Below are positions 28,439 to 37,658 of a stretch of 64,000 nt of DNA, one piece after another. The DNA lies in NCBI RefSeq assembly GCF_032823475.1, contig NZ_CP127915.1, positions 434,001 through 498,000 on the forward strand, read 5' to 3'. The DNA comes from Acinetobacter sp. SAAs474 (lineage in GTDB: Bacteria; Pseudomonadota; Gammaproteobacteria; Pseudomonadales; Moraxellaceae). The notes under the pieces were generated by a model. That model was not told the origin of the DNA. It ran no database searches and saw only the letters and a list, made by a program, of their open reading frames with translations. How positions within the stretch are numbered: the stretch's first letter is position 1; each line of letters opens with the position of its first letter. Position numbers and translations under genes: made by a program.

Positions 28439-29665
28439 ATGAAAATAAATAAAAATAAGAAAATGTATCGCTTTCACTACGAGGGTATTAATGGCAAAGG
28501 GATAAAAATTAAAGGAGAAATAACGGCAATCAACTTAATTATGGCAAAAATTACTTTACGTAAACAAGGCCTTAATATTCAATTTATACGAGAAAAAAGA
28601 GCAAATATTTTCGAACATCTCGGTGCTAAGAAAGTCACCACATTGGATATCGCTATTTTTACACGTCAATTGGCCACCATGTTAAAGTCGGGTATACCTT
28701 TAGTACAAAGCTTCGATATTGTTCATGATGGCTTGGATAAACCTGCAATGCGCAGGATAATTCTGGGGATTAAAAGCGAAATCGAAAGTGGTCACACCTT
28801 AGCAGATGCATTAAAAAAATATCCACAATATTTTGATCGTTTATTCTGTGCCTTGATTGAATCGGGAGAACTCTCTGGCTCACTTGATATCATGCTTGAT
28901 CGAGTTGCAATTTATAAAGAAAAAAATGAACTCCTTAAACAAAAAATTAAAAAAGCCATCAAATATCCGCTCACTGTCATTATGGTTGCCATGATTGTCA
29001 CGTTAATTTTAATGCTCAAAGTTGTTCCCATTTTTGAAGAACTTTTTATTTCATTTGGTGCCGAACTGCCTCTATTTACCCAACTGATTGTCCAACTGTC
29101 TAAATGGGTACAGCAATATTGGCTCATTTTGATCTGCACAACCACGATAAGCATCATCAGTACTGTAACATTAAAAAAACGTAGCCAAAGATTTCAAGAT
29201 CTATCCGATCATCTGGCGTTAAAATTCCCTATTTTTGGTCAACTCGTCTATAAAAGTATTATTGCACGTTATAGTCGAACTTTAGCAACAACCTTTGCTG
29301 CTGGGGTTCCGCTCATTGATGCTTTAGAATCGACTGCAGGCGCCACAAATAATGTCATCTATAAAGCAGTGGTCATGCAAATTCGTGATCATGTCGCTGC
29401 AGGTCAACAGCTACAACTGGCCATGAAAATGAGTAACAAATTTCCCAATATGGCGATTCAAATGGTTGCAATTGGTGAGGAGTCTGGAGCATTAGACTGC
29501 ATGTTAGATAAAGTTGCTATTTATTATGAAAATGAAGTCGATCATGCTGTTGATGGCCTGACATCAATGATGGAACCCTTAATCATGGCAATTTTAGGCC
29601 TTTTAATCGGTAGTTTAGTGATTGCCATGTATTTACCAATTTTCCAAATGGGTTCAATTATCTAA
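28439..29665 (+). CDS. pilC: Type IV pilus inner-membrane platform protein PilC
   Basis: A 408-residue GspF-family protein with two T2SSF repeats (about 68-190 and 270-395), each starting with a cytoplasmic helical bundle (FTRQLATMLKSGIPLVQ and YSRTLATTFAAGVPLIDAL), and about three membrane helices. It links PilB to the growing pilin fibre. It follows pilB by 30 bases and overlaps pilD by one base (TAATG). Confidence 0.95.
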   Translation: MKINKNKKMYRFHYEGINGKGIKIKGEITAINLIMAKITLRKQGLNIQFIREKRANIFEHLGAKKVTTLDIAIFTRQLATMLKSGIPLVQSFDIVHDGLDKPAMRRIILGIKSEIESGHTLADALKKYPQYFDRLFCALIESGELSGSLDIMLDRVAIYKEKNELLKQKIKKAIKYPLTVIMVAMIVTLILMLKVVPIFEELFISFGAELPLFTQLIVQLSKWVQQYWLILICTTTISIISTVTLKKRSQRFQDLSDHLALKFPIFGQLVYKSIIARYSRTLATTFAAGVPLIDALESTAGATNNVIYKAVVMQIRDHVAAGQQLQLAMKMSNKFPNMAIQMVAIGEESGALDCMLDKVAIYYENEVDHAVDGLTSMMEPLIMAILGLLIGSLVIAMYLPIFQMGSII

Positions 29666-30525
29666 TGTACGTGTTTTTTTCTTATTTTGCGACTCATCCT
29701 GTTGCACTCTATCTTGCTGTTGGATTGTTCAGTTTATGTATTGGAAGCTTTCTTAATGTTGTGATTTATCGAATACCGAAAATCATGCAGCAAGAATGGC
29801 AACAAGAATGTCACCTATTACTCCATCCCGAGCAGGTGATCATTGATCCAGCTAAGCTAAGCTTAAGTACGCCCCCATCGAGTTGCCCTCACTGTCAGAC
29901 CACCATTCGCTGGTATCAAAATATCCCCCTCATCAGCTGGTTGATTTTAGGTGGGAAATGTGCGCATTGCCAAACCCCAATTAATATACGTTATCCATTC
30001 ATTGAACTACTCACTACACTGTGTGGGCTGGTGATCGTCATGGTCTTTGGCCCTAGTATCAAAATGCTGTGTGCTTTATTACTCAGCTATGTCTTGATTG
30101 CTTTAACCTTTATCGATTTTGATCATCAACTGCTTCCTGATCGTTTAACATTAACACTCGCTGCTGCTGGTTTAGCAATCAATAGTTTTACGATTTTTAC
30201 CACAGCCACTTTGGCCATTTGGGGCTATATCATCGGTTTTTTATGTTTATGGATTGTGTACTACCTATTTAAACTATGTACAGGCAAAGAAGGAATGGGA
30301 TATGGCGACTTTAAACTTCTTGCAGCATTAGGTGCTTGGCTAGGCCCCTTTATGCTGCCCTTGATTATTTTACTCTCCTCTTGCATGGGGGCAATCATCG
30401 GTTTAATCCTCATCAAAGTACGCCAACAAAACCTGCCATTTGCTTTTGGTCCCTATATTGCTATTGCAGGATGGATTGCTTTACTCTGGGGCGAATCAAT
30501 TATGCGTATTTATCTCACCCCATAA
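29665..30525 (+). CDS. pilD: Prepilin peptidase / N-methyltransferase PilD
   Basis: A 286-residue polytopic aspartyl protease that cleaves and N-methylates type IV prepilins. The cytoplasmic loop carries two CxxC pairs (C74/C77 and C99/C102). The catalytic aspartates are expected in FIDFDHQLLPD (about 149-159) and in GYGD (212-215). It overlaps pilC by one base and is followed by coaE 8 bases on, an order shared with Pseudomonas. Confidence 0.95.
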   Translation: MYVFFSYFATHPVALYLAVGLFSLCIGSFLNVVIYRIPKIMQQEWQQECHLLLHPEQVIIDPAKLSLSTPPSSCPHCQTTIRWYQNIPLISWLILGGKCAHCQTPINIRYPFIELLTTLCGLVIVMVFGPSIKMLCALLLSYVLIALTFIDFDHQLLPDRLTLTLAAAGLAINSFTIFTTATLAIWGYIIGFLCLWIVYYLFKLCTGKEGMGYGDFKLLAALGAWLGPFMLPLIILLSSCMGAIIGLILIKVRQQNLPFAFGPYIAIAGWIALLWGESIMRIYLTP

Positions 30526-30533
30526 GGCAGATT

Positions 30534-31175
30534 ATGAAATTTATTTTAGGATTAACAGGTGGAATTGGCAGTGGAAAATCTGCCGCAAGTCAATGGTTTG
30601 AATCACAGAATATTCAAGTGGTCGATGCAGATATTGTGGCCAGAGAAGTCGTTCAAGCAGGGCAACCTGCTTTATTACAAATTCAACAGGTATTTGGCGA
30701 CTGGGTATTATTGGCAAATGGCGAACTGAATAGAGCTGCACTACGTGAATATATTTTTGCAAATACGACTGCACGCCAAACACTTGAGGAAATTACTCAT
30801 CCCGCCATACGTCATCGTATCATTCAACAACTCAATCAGGCACACAGTCCTTATGTGATTTTGGTTTCACCTTTACTGTTTGAAACCAATCAGCATCAAC
30901 TCACCCAACATACCTTATTGATTGATGCAGCTGAATCATTACAAATTCAACGTGCAGTACAACGTGATGGACAGAGCATTACACAGATTCAAAACATCAT
31001 TCGCGCACAAATGTCACGGCAACAAAAACAAAAACTGGCTGATGATGTTGTCGTCAATGATGGCCATTTAGATCATTTATATGCCAAACTGCTGCCTTTA
31101 CATCAACAATATCTGGCTTGGGCAGAGCAAGAGCATTTTATCCCCCAGTCAGTCACTGATAAATCAACAGAATAA
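30534..31175 (+). CDS. coaE: Dephospho-CoA kinase
   Basis: A 213-residue P-loop kinase for the last step of coenzyme A synthesis. P-loop GLTGGIGSGKS is at 6-16, followed by DADIVAREVV and HPAIRHRI. I chose ATG 30534, which gives the family length and puts the P-loop at the N-terminus; the frame also opens upstream within pilD, but that extension is only a pilD shadow. It is the last gene of the pil run and is convergent with the EamA gene at 31179, with three bases between them. Confidence 0.95.
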   Translation: MKFILGLTGGIGSGKSAASQWFESQNIQVVDADIVAREVVQAGQPALLQIQQVFGDWVLLANGELNRAALREYIFANTTARQTLEEITHPAIRHRIIQQLNQAHSPYVILVSPLLFETNQHQLTQHTLLIDAAESLQIQRAVQRDGQSITQIQNIIRAQMSRQQKQKLADDVVVNDGHLDHLYAKLLPLHQQYLAWAEQEHFIPQSVTDKSTE

Positions 31176-31178
31176 ACC

Positions 31179-32096
31179 TTAAGAAGAATGCTTTTTTTGC
31201 TGTAGTTGTTGCTGCAAGCTATCTTGTCGATTCAACCAGCGCCATGGCTGCAAAGCACCAATCGCCATGCCGACCAAACCACAAATAATGGCAAAACTCA
31301 GTGGCTCACCCAACAAAGGAACGGCTAATACCGCTGCAAGAAAGGGAGCTAATGTCACAATACTGCCTGTTTTAAAGGCACCTAAACGCTTAATGGCTTC
31401 AATATAGGTCAGTGTTGCGACAATCACCACAAAAATGCCATGAAAAAGTGTTTGTAACAGCAAATGTAGTGGCGCGGGCTCTGTTAAATGTTTCGGTAAA
31501 AATAATAAATAAATTGGTACATAAATTACGGCCGACCAAATTGCAACACCCGACATGGCATGCCAAGCTGAAAGCTGCCACTGGCGTAATAAGACCGTAA
31601 ATATCCCCCATAACACCGCACTAAAGAAAAAAAGTAAATCGCCGAAACTAAAAGCAACGCCAGTTTCTTGATACATTAACCAACTCATCATGCTTAAGAC
31701 GATCAACATGATTGTCAAACTGAGCCAAGTATGACGATCAAAAGGCTGTTGAAATAACAACAGTCCGGCAAATGCGGTACATAATGGAATACAACCATTT
31801 AAAAAAATGGCGGCATGTGCGGCAGGAACATAATGAAAGGCGCTATAAGCCGTTAAACAGTAAGCTACACCACCAATCAATGCCAAAATTAAAGGCTCTT
31901 TCTTCCATAAAAAAGCGGTATCTTTTTTCCAAATCAACAACGGCATCAAGATACAAAATGCCAAGGCAAACCGTAGTGCAGTAATATCCCACGCTTCAAT
32001 TTTCCACTGTACATTTAATCTTGAGGTCAGGATAAATCCGCCCCAAATACACATGGTAATGAGAATATAGAAATATCCCTGAGTTTTTGTGGTCAT
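31179..32096 (-). CDS. EamA/DMT-family transporter
   Basis: A 305-residue inner-membrane protein with about ten helices in two EamA repeats (for example LRFALAFCILMPLLIW and GAFKTGSIVTLAPFLAAVLAVPLLGEPLS). Substrate unknown. Its stop lies three bases from the convergent coaE stop, with no room for a terminator. It is separated from rlmB upstream by 37 bases, so it may be read from the rlmB promoter. Confidence 0.85.
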   Translation of the reverse strand: MTTKTQGYFYILITMCIWGGFILTSRLNVQWKIEAWDITALRFALAFCILMPLLIWKKDTAFLWKKEPLILALIGGVAYCLTAYSAFHYVPAAHAAIFLNGCIPLCTAFAGLLLFQQPFDRHTWLSLTIMLIVLSMMSWLMYQETGVAFSFGDLLFFFSAVLWGIFTVLLRQWQLSAWHAMSGVAIWSAVIYVPIYLLFLPKHLTEPAPLHLLLQTLFHGIFVVIVATLTYIEAIKRLGAFKTGSIVTLAPFLAAVLAVPLLGEPLSFAIICGLVGMAIGALQPWRWLNRQDSLQQQLQQKKHSS

Positions 32097-32133
32097 AACA
32101 TCGTCTTAATAGGAATAAGCGTTTAAAAGTAAG

Positions 32134-32886
32134 TTAATCGCAGCGACGTTGACGACAAGCCTCATACAAGGCCATACCTGTTGCTACACTGACATTTAGA
32201 CTCTGTAACTGTCCTGCCATTGGAATATATACGGTTTGATCACACTGCGCCTGTGTAATTGGACGTAAACCCGTATCTTCAGCTCCCATCACAATACAAA
32301 TAGCCGTTCCAGTAAAATCAAACTGTGCTAATGGCAATGCACTTTCATCAAGCATAGTGCCCACGACACGCACATTAAAATCTGCTTTAATTTGGCTGAG
32401 TGTACGTGCCAAATTGGTCACTTGAATAAATTTAACTTGTTCTGCACCACCAGCAGCAACTTTACGCGCTGTTGGTGTCAAGCTTGCTGAACGATCACGT
32501 GGTACAATTACGGCAGCAACGCCCATGGCAGCGGCAGTACGAATACAAGCACCTAAATTATGTGGGTCAGTCACTTGATCCAATGCCAGCAATAAAGGCT
32601 GTTCTGCACTATTTAAGAGATTTTCTAAATCACGTTCATTTAAAGTCGGATGTGGGCGAACAGCAGCAACAACACCTTGATGAAAAGGTAAACCTGCCAG
32701 TTTCTCTAACTTATCACGACTTGCTTGTTGTACACTAATCCCAAAAGGTTCCGCCAACGTTAAAATATGCTTTAAACGCTGATCATCTCTTCCCTTTAGG
32801 GTAAATAAAGTCAATACGCGTTCAGGCTCAATCGTTAACAATGACTCCACTGAATGAACGCCATAATAATATTCTGGTTTCGCCAT
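32134..32886 (-). CDS. rlmB: 23S rRNA (guanosine-2251-2'-O)-methyltransferase RlmB
   Basis: A 250-residue SPOUT methyltransferase. The N-terminal substrate-binding domain (YYGVHSVESLL) precedes the knotted catalytic domain with DQVTDPHNLGACIRTAAAMG, IVMGAEDTGLRPI and IPMAGQLQSLNVSVATGMALYE. It methylates G2251 in the ribosomal P loop. A terminator at 32921-32949 isolates it from ppnP. Confidence 0.93.
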   Translation of the reverse strand: MAKPEYYYGVHSVESLLTIEPERVLTLFTLKGRDDQRLKHILTLAEPFGISVQQASRDKLEKLAGLPFHQGVVAAVRPHPTLNERDLENLLNSAEQPLLLALDQVTDPHNLGACIRTAAAMGVAAVIVPRDRSASLTPTARKVAAGGAEQVKFIQVTNLARTLSQIKADFNVRVVGTMLDESALPLAQFDFTGTAICIVMGAEDTGLRPITQAQCDQTVYIPMAGQLQSLNVSVATGMALYEACRQRRCD

Positions 32887-32914
32887 GAACGACCTCTGCT
32901 CAAACCTAGTATCA

Positions 32915-32949
32915 ATGAAAAAATCCTGTAAATAAGCTTTACAGGATTT
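32915..32949 (-). terminator. Rho-independent terminator of ppnP
   Basis: AAATCCTGTAAA (32921-32932) and TTTACAGGATTT (32938-32949) form a perfect 12-bp stem with a 5-base loop, followed on the minus strand by a T-run. It ends the ppnP transcript 35 bases before the rlmB ATG. Confidence 0.8.
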
Positions 32950-33079
32950 ATATAAGATGAATAGTTTAACCTATTCAGGTTAAAAATTCCTTGCTGTATT
33001 TATCTTTAGCGCTAAAGTTGTGGTCTATTTTAGCCATATACCCTTTATATCAGTACAAGCTATATCGCCTTAATTAAAC

Positions 33080-33403
33080 TTAACCTTCTAAATGACAAAC
33101 ATAATCTAGCACATCATCTGTTTCAATTTTAAAACGGCTATTGCCTGGCACATAAAAAGATTGACCTGCACGAAATAATTCGCTTTCCTCACTGTCTGCA
33201 ATCAAAACACGACATTCACCTGAAATAATTTCCATGCGTTCAGGTACATGTGTTTCGAAGGTTAAAGGTGTTTCTGTTGGTAAAATAACACCTAAGGTTT
33301 TTTTAGTCCCATCTTCAAATTGAACAGTATGACTAATACATAAGCCACCAAAATAAACATTTGATTTTTTTACAACGGATACATGATCAAACTGAACAGA
33401 CAT
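33080..33403 (-). CDS. ppnP: Pyrimidine/purine nucleoside phosphorylase PpnP
   Basis: A 107-residue single-domain cupin of the PpnP (YaiE, DUF1255) family, with [35 protein letters not shown] and [17 protein letters not shown]. PpnP phosphorolyses several nucleosides to base and ribose 1-phosphate. GGAG lies 9 bases before the ATG at 33403. A monocistronic gene with a strong terminator. Confidence 0.9.
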   Translation of the reverse strand: MSVQFDHVSVVKKSNVYFGGLCISHTVQFEDGTKKTLGVILPTETPLTFETHVPERMEIISGECRVLIADSEESELFRAGQSFYVPGNSRFKIETDDVLDYVCHLEG

Positions 33404-34008
33404 GTGCGCATTCTCCAGCTAACGCTTTTCTTTTATACCATTGAATAAGTCTAAAAAACTAGAAATAAACAATCCATCTATGCCAAGGCTATAAATCTCT
33501 TTTATAACAGTTAGGTAATTGCTTAGTCCTACCCACAATTCACATAAAATACAGCTAGATTTATAACAATTTTCCGAAAGTCTAAATCAACTCTGAATGA
33601 ATCACAAATAACTTTTTCTATAACCGAATAAATAATAATAGCGAATTTTATCTAAATCGTGATCCGTGCTATACCAGATTAAATGTCGGCAGATTGAATC
33701 GTGAAATCAATTTCATTCAGACATAAAATAAAGCAAATCATATGCCACCCTATTCTGGCTTAATTGAGCATTTAAATCAAAATCAACAACAAATTTAACG
33801 GCCATGACGGATGAGCATCATTTATTGCAAAATCGCGTTTCAAATCTATGAAATTCTGATGATCTTCAAACAATGAATACAATAATTCGATTTTTGGCTT
33901 TAAAATTAAGATAAACTCATTGGGTTTTGAATCAAATTCGAATATAAATAACATTGTGACTCAATCCTGTTACCTTCAATTCAAACTTTTCGCAGTGCGG
34001 ATGCGTTT
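33404..34008. other. Long divergent intergenic region upstream of recN and ppnP
   Basis: 605 AT-rich bases between divergent ppnP and recN. The only candidate gene is the doubtful 60-codon minus-strand frame at 33772-33954, listed separately. I found no clear operator for recN. Confidence 0.4.
33772..33954 (-). CDS. Doubtful small hypothetical protein
   Basis: A 60-residue frame with ATG at 33954 and an AGGA/GAG-like site 6-10 bases upstream. The composition is protein-like (FIFEFDSKPNEFILILKPKI, then LYSLFEDHQNFIDLKRD) and it ends in a hydrophobic stretch. I recognise no family. It is divergent from recN and could be a real small protein, a frameshifted relic or chance. Confidence 0.25.
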   Translation of the reverse strand: MLFIFEFDSKPNEFILILKPKIELLYSLFEDHQNFIDLKRDFAINDAHPSWPLNLLLILI

Positions 34009-35664
34009 ATGCTGACACATTTAACTTTGATTAATTTTGCTTTAGCCGATCAACTTGCCATCGATATTGAACAAGGTTTTAATGTCCTTACTGGTGAAAC
34101 TGGCGCTGGGAAATCACTTTTACTCGATGCACTTTCAGCATGTCTAGGCGAAAGAACGGATACTCACTATGTCCGTTTTGGTTCAGATAAAGCAGATGTG
34201 ACTGCGACTTTTAGCTATCAGATAGACTCTCCTGAAGCACAGTGGATTCAAGCACATGAACTGGATGATGAGTCTGGAGAGATTCATTTACGTCGTGTCA
34301 TCTTTGCGACAGGTCGTAGTAAAGCTTGGATTAATGGCCGTCCAAGCAGTTTATCTGAGTTAAAAGAAATTGGCCGTCTTTTGGTACAACTCTATAGCCA
34401 ACATAGTCAACAACAACTGTTAGATCCCCCTTATCCTAAGCATTGGCTGGATAAATATTATAGTTTTCACCAACCTGCACAAGCCGTACGTGACGCCTAT
34501 CAACAATGGCAAAAAGATATTCGCCAACATCAAGCTGCACTAGATGCTCAAACGACACGTCAACAGCGTATTCAAACCTTAGAGCAACAGCTTGAAGAAT
34601 TAGAAGCAGTGCTTGAAATACAATATCAAGAGATTGAACAAGAATTTGACCGTCTCAGCCACCATGAACATATTATGCAAGACTGTGGTGCCGCACTGAG
34701 TGCATTAGATGATGCAGAGCAAAATATTAATCAAGAGCTCTCTTCAATGCTACGTCGTATTGAATCTCATGCTGGACGCAGTGAACAATTATCCGTAATT
34801 TATACTTCTTTACTCAATGCGCAAAGTGAGCTTGATGATGCGACTGCGAATTTACGTCAATTCATCGATCGTCAAAGCTTTGATCCTGAACGTATGGAAG
34901 AACTCAATAGTCAATTAGAAATCTTTCATCGTTTAGCACGAAAATATCGTACTCAACCAGAACAATTACAGACGGAATATGAATGCTGGCAAACGGAATT
35001 GGCACAATTACAGCAATTACAAGATCCTGAAATGTTGGCCGAACAAGTCAATATATCCTATCAAGATTTCCTAGCGAAAGCACAATATTTAGACCAAATT
35101 CGTCGTGATGCTGCCCCTTCATTAGCCCAACAACTCACTGAACAGGTTAAACAACTGGCACTGCCTGAAGCTTATTTTGAATTTAAATTTGAGCCTTTAG
35201 AGCATGCATCTGCTGAGGGATTAAGTTTTATTCAATTACTCTTCACAGCCAATAAAGGTATTCCGCCTCAACCATTGGCCCGTATTGCATCAGGTGGCGA
35301 ATTATCACGTATCGCACTTATCATGCAAGTCATGAATGCTGAAAAAACGGAGGCAGAAGTTCTTGTATTTGATGAAATTGATGTCGGGATTAGTGGTGGA
35401 ACTGCAGAGATTGTTGGCCGTTTATTGGCTGACTTGGCTCAACATGTACAAATCTTGTGTATTACGCATCAAGCACAAGTTGCAGCACAATCCGATCAAC
35501 ACTTATTGGTCAAAAAACGCCAGACAGATCCTGCCAGCAGTACAATTCTCACACTCGACGAAGATACACGTATTTTTGAGCTGGCACGAATGAGTGGCGG
35601 TGTAGAAATCAATCAAACTACCTTACAACATGCCAAACAGTTACGACAACTCAAGTTTCAATGA
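34009..35664 (+). CDS. recN: DNA repair protein RecN
   Basis: A 551-residue SMC-like ATPase for double-strand break repair. Walker A GETGAGKS is at 29-36; a coiled coil spans about 150-370 (for example IQTLEQQLEELEAVLEIQYQEI); the ABC signature is ASGGELSRIAL, and Walker B is VLVFDEIDVGISGG with the D-loop after it. Length and motifs are complete. The start at 34009 puts the conserved LINFALADQL at the N-terminus. Confidence 0.95.
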   Translation: MLTHLTLINFALADQLAIDIEQGFNVLTGETGAGKSLLLDALSACLGERTDTHYVRFGSDKADVTATFSYQIDSPEAQWIQAHELDDESGEIHLRRVIFATGRSKAWINGRPSSLSELKEIGRLLVQLYSQHSQQQLLDPPYPKHWLDKYYSFHQPAQAVRDAYQQWQKDIRQHQAALDAQTTRQQRIQTLEQQLEELEAVLEIQYQEIEQEFDRLSHHEHIMQDCGAALSALDDAEQNINQELSSMLRRIESHAGRSEQLSVIYTSLLNAQSELDDATANLRQFIDRQSFDPERMEELNSQLEIFHRLARKYRTQPEQLQTEYECWQTELAQLQQLQDPEMLAEQVNISYQDFLAKAQYLDQIRRDAAPSLAQQLTEQVKQLALPEAYFEFKFEPLEHASAEGLSFIQLLFTANKGIPPQPLARIASGGELSRIALIMQVMNAEKTEAEVLVFDEIDVGISGGTAEIVGRLLADLAQHVQILCITHQAQVAAQSDQHLLVKKRQTDPASSTILTLDEDTRIFELARMSGGVEINQTTLQHAKQLRQLKFQ

Positions 35665-35682
35665 CTTGATTAAAAAATCAAG

Positions 35683-35720
35683 GTGGACATCCTCCCCGAT
35701 CTCAAGGGACGGGGCTTTAT
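35683..35720 (+). mobile_element. Possible IS200/IS605-type end relic (hairpin)
   Basis: About 20 bases after the recN stop, GGTGGACATCCTCCCCG continues through a loop to CGGGGCTTTAT. CCCCG (35694-35698) pairs with CGGGG (35710-35714). This wording is typical of the subterminal hairpin found next to tnpB/IS605-family ends. No transposase frame is near, so it would be a solo or decayed end; it may now serve as the recN transcript 3' hairpin. The assignment is from memory of such ends. Confidence 0.4.
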
Positions 35721-36112
35721 ATTAGATGGATGCAAAATACCAGAGTCATCTATATATAGATGCAATATCCGTGACACTCAATCTCATCAAAATGCAGTAT
35801 CACACATATGAAAAGATTAAAAATAATCGCATTATAATTTTTTTTAAAGTTGCTCTGTTACATAAAATAGTGCTATGTTGAGTTTCACTCACATTGACGA
35901 TGACACAAACAAAAATTAAAAAGTTAAACGGTCTTGATCCCAAAGATGAAAATCGATTGATGGATTCAAGCGGTCATCAGCATATATCGCGATGACAAAC
36001 TTATCTTTATCAATTCATTACATAAATATTCATTATTGAATTAAAATCAGTTTAGTATCTTGCTATAGATCAAACGATTTAAACTCACAATCAATCTATC
36101 AGGAGAGTCTAT
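35721..36112. other. Intergenic region between recN and algH
   Basis: About 390 AT-rich bases with a T-run near 35840. It holds one minor frame, at 35900-35995, encoding 31 mostly charged residues (MTQTKIKKLNGLDPKDENRL...) without a ribosome site, possibly a gene relic. AGGAGAG at 36101-36107 is the ribosome site of the next gene. Confidence 0.35.
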
Positions 36113-36670
36113 TTGGTGGCCAAATCATATCTGACACATCGCTGTCTTATAGCTCCGCCCAATATGGATGATGATTTTTTTGCAAATACCGTCATCTATT
36201 TGGCACGCCATGATGAAGATGGCGCTCAGGGTATTATTATTAATCGGCCTTCTGGTATTCAAGTCAAAGAATTACTCAATGATCTTGATATTGAAGCCGA
36301 TAATGTTAATCCTCATGAAGTTTTACAAGGAGGACCTCTTCGACCGGAGGCCGGTTTTGTATTACATACAGGACAGCCGACTTGGCATTCTTCTATTGCA
36401 GTCGGTGAAAATGTCTGTATTACCACATCTAAAGATATTTTAGATGCGATCGCACATAATCAGGGTGTAGGACGTTATCAAATTGCATTAGGTTATGCCA
36501 GTTGGGGGAAAAATCAGCTCGAACAAGAAATTGCACAAGGTGATTGGCTGGTATGTGATGCCGATATGGATTTGATTTTTAATCTTCCTTATAATGATCG
36601 CTGGGATGCTGCTTATAAAAAAATAGGCATTAACCGTATTTGGCTTTCTTCTGAGATTGGACATGCCTGA
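36113..36670 (+). CDS. YqgE/AlgH family protein
   Basis: A 185-residue protein of the YqgE/AlgH (DUF179) family, with [41 protein letters not shown] and [15 protein letters not shown]. The biochemical role is unknown; AlgH was named from alginate regulation in Pseudomonas. TTG 36113 is 7 bases after AGGAG and gives the usual N-terminus; GTG 36116 is the alternative. It overlaps ruvX by eight bases, a coupling seen widely in proteobacteria. Confidence 0.9.
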   Translation: MVAKSYLTHRCLIAPPNMDDDFFANTVIYLARHDEDGAQGIIINRPSGIQVKELLNDLDIEADNVNPHEVLQGGPLRPEAGFVLHTGQPTWHSSIAVGENVCITTSKDILDAIAHNQGVGRYQIALGYASWGKNQLEQEIAQGDWLVCDADMDLIFNLPYNDRWDAAYKKIGINRIWLSSEIGHA

Positions 36671-37106
36671 CTTAAATACAACTGAAATGATCATGGCATT
36701 TGATTTCGGTACACAAAAGATGGGCATAGCTGTAGGTCAGTCTTTGATTGCAAGTGCTCATCCATTGGCTTTATTTCCAATGCGAGATGGTATTCCCAGT
36801 TGGGATGCATTGCATAAAATCATTAAACAATATCAACCAACATTATTGTTGGTTGGTTTGCCCTTAAATATGGATGAAAGTGAATCCGAACTGTCGACAC
36901 GTGCACGTAAATTTGCACGACGTCTCCATCATCAAACCCATATTCGTACTTGGATGGTCGATGAGCGTTTAACAACACGTGAAGCGCGTGATGAGCTTGA
37001 TCATTACCAGACTCAAGGTCGTGGTAAAAAAGTGTCTGCAGATAGTCTCGCTGCAGCTTTATTGATTGAAAGTTGGTATCGTGATCCTCAAGGCGTAACA
37101 CCTTAA
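36663..37106 (+). CDS. ruvX: Holliday junction resolvase-like RNase YqgF/RuvX
   Basis: A 147-residue RNase H-fold protein with [14 protein letters not shown] at the N-terminus, [24 protein letters not shown] in the middle, [10 protein letters not shown], and the terminal [13 protein letters not shown] with the catalytic Asp. The family acts in 16S rRNA 5' end processing and was proposed as a resolvase. I chose ATG 36663 over TTG 36657. It overlaps algH. Confidence 0.9.
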   Translation: MPDLNTTEMIMAFDFGTQKMGIAVGQSLIASAHPLALFPMRDGIPSWDALHKIIKQYQPTLLLVGLPLNMDESESELSTRARKFARRLHHQTHIRTWMVDERLTTREARDELDHYQTQGRGKKVSADSLAAALLIESWYRDPQGVTP

Positions 37107-37112
37107 ATCACA

Positions 37113-37138
37113 TAAAAAGCGTATCTTATCGATACGCT
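37113..37138 (-). terminator. Terminator of the lipoprotein gene
   Basis: AGCGTATC (37118-37125) and GATACGCT (37131-37138) form an 8-bp stem with a 5-base loop, followed on the minus strand by TTTTATG. It lies between convergent ruvX and the lipoprotein gene and may serve both. Confidence 0.65.
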
Positions 37139-37149
37139 AAAATAGACAA

Positions 37150-37524
37150 CTAAGAACAAAGCTGTTTTTGAAATCCTTTGACTTTCTGCCCACGTGCACA
37201 TTGATATTCTTTAAGCTGATCAATCTGCTGCCATTGCTGATTATGATATTTAAAACGGTATGTGCTACGAATTGCACGAACCGAATCATCCAATAAGCCG
37301 GTTTGTACAATCACGACACGTGCTGCTGTAGGTGACTCAGTGGCATTAAATACTTGACGAATTTCAATATTATTTAATTCAGATTTAAGTTCAGGCTGAG
37401 CTTTAAGAACCAATTGTAATGGAGATATTGTCTTATTATCAACTTGTGAGACCCATTGCTGGGTAGCTGCACATCCAGCTAAGGCTGTAGATGCCAATGC
37501 TAACAGCATGATTTTATTTAACAT
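37150..37524 (-). CDS. Putative lipoprotein of unknown function
   Basis: A 124-residue protein with a lipoprotein signal: basic start, hydrophobic core and lipobox LAGC with the lipidated Cys at position 18; residue +2 is Ala, which favours outer-membrane sorting. The mature part is a small mixed domain with two C-terminal Cys (YQCARG and KQLCS) that could form a disulfide. I do not recognise the family. Monocistronic, convergent with ruvX. Confidence 0.75.
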   Translation of the reverse strand: MLNKIMLLALASTALAGCAATQQWVSQVDNKTISPLQLVLKAQPELKSELNNIEIRQVFNATESPTAARVVIVQTGLLDDSVRAIRSTYRFKYHNQQWQQIDQLKEYQCARGQKVKGFQKQLCS

Positions 37525-37658
37525 ATAATGCTTATCCAGTTCAGTTTAATCGACCATAAAAAGCATAACGTGGAATCATGTTATGCCTTGATAGAATAGC
37601 CAGAGAATAGGCTTAATATGACATCGTCAATGCAATCATTAAGCACGTCAATTGAATC

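Noticed and set aside
30336..30533. Upstream in-frame extension of coaE
   Set aside because: It lies wholly inside pilD in another frame; the family N-terminus and P-loop fit ATG 30534.
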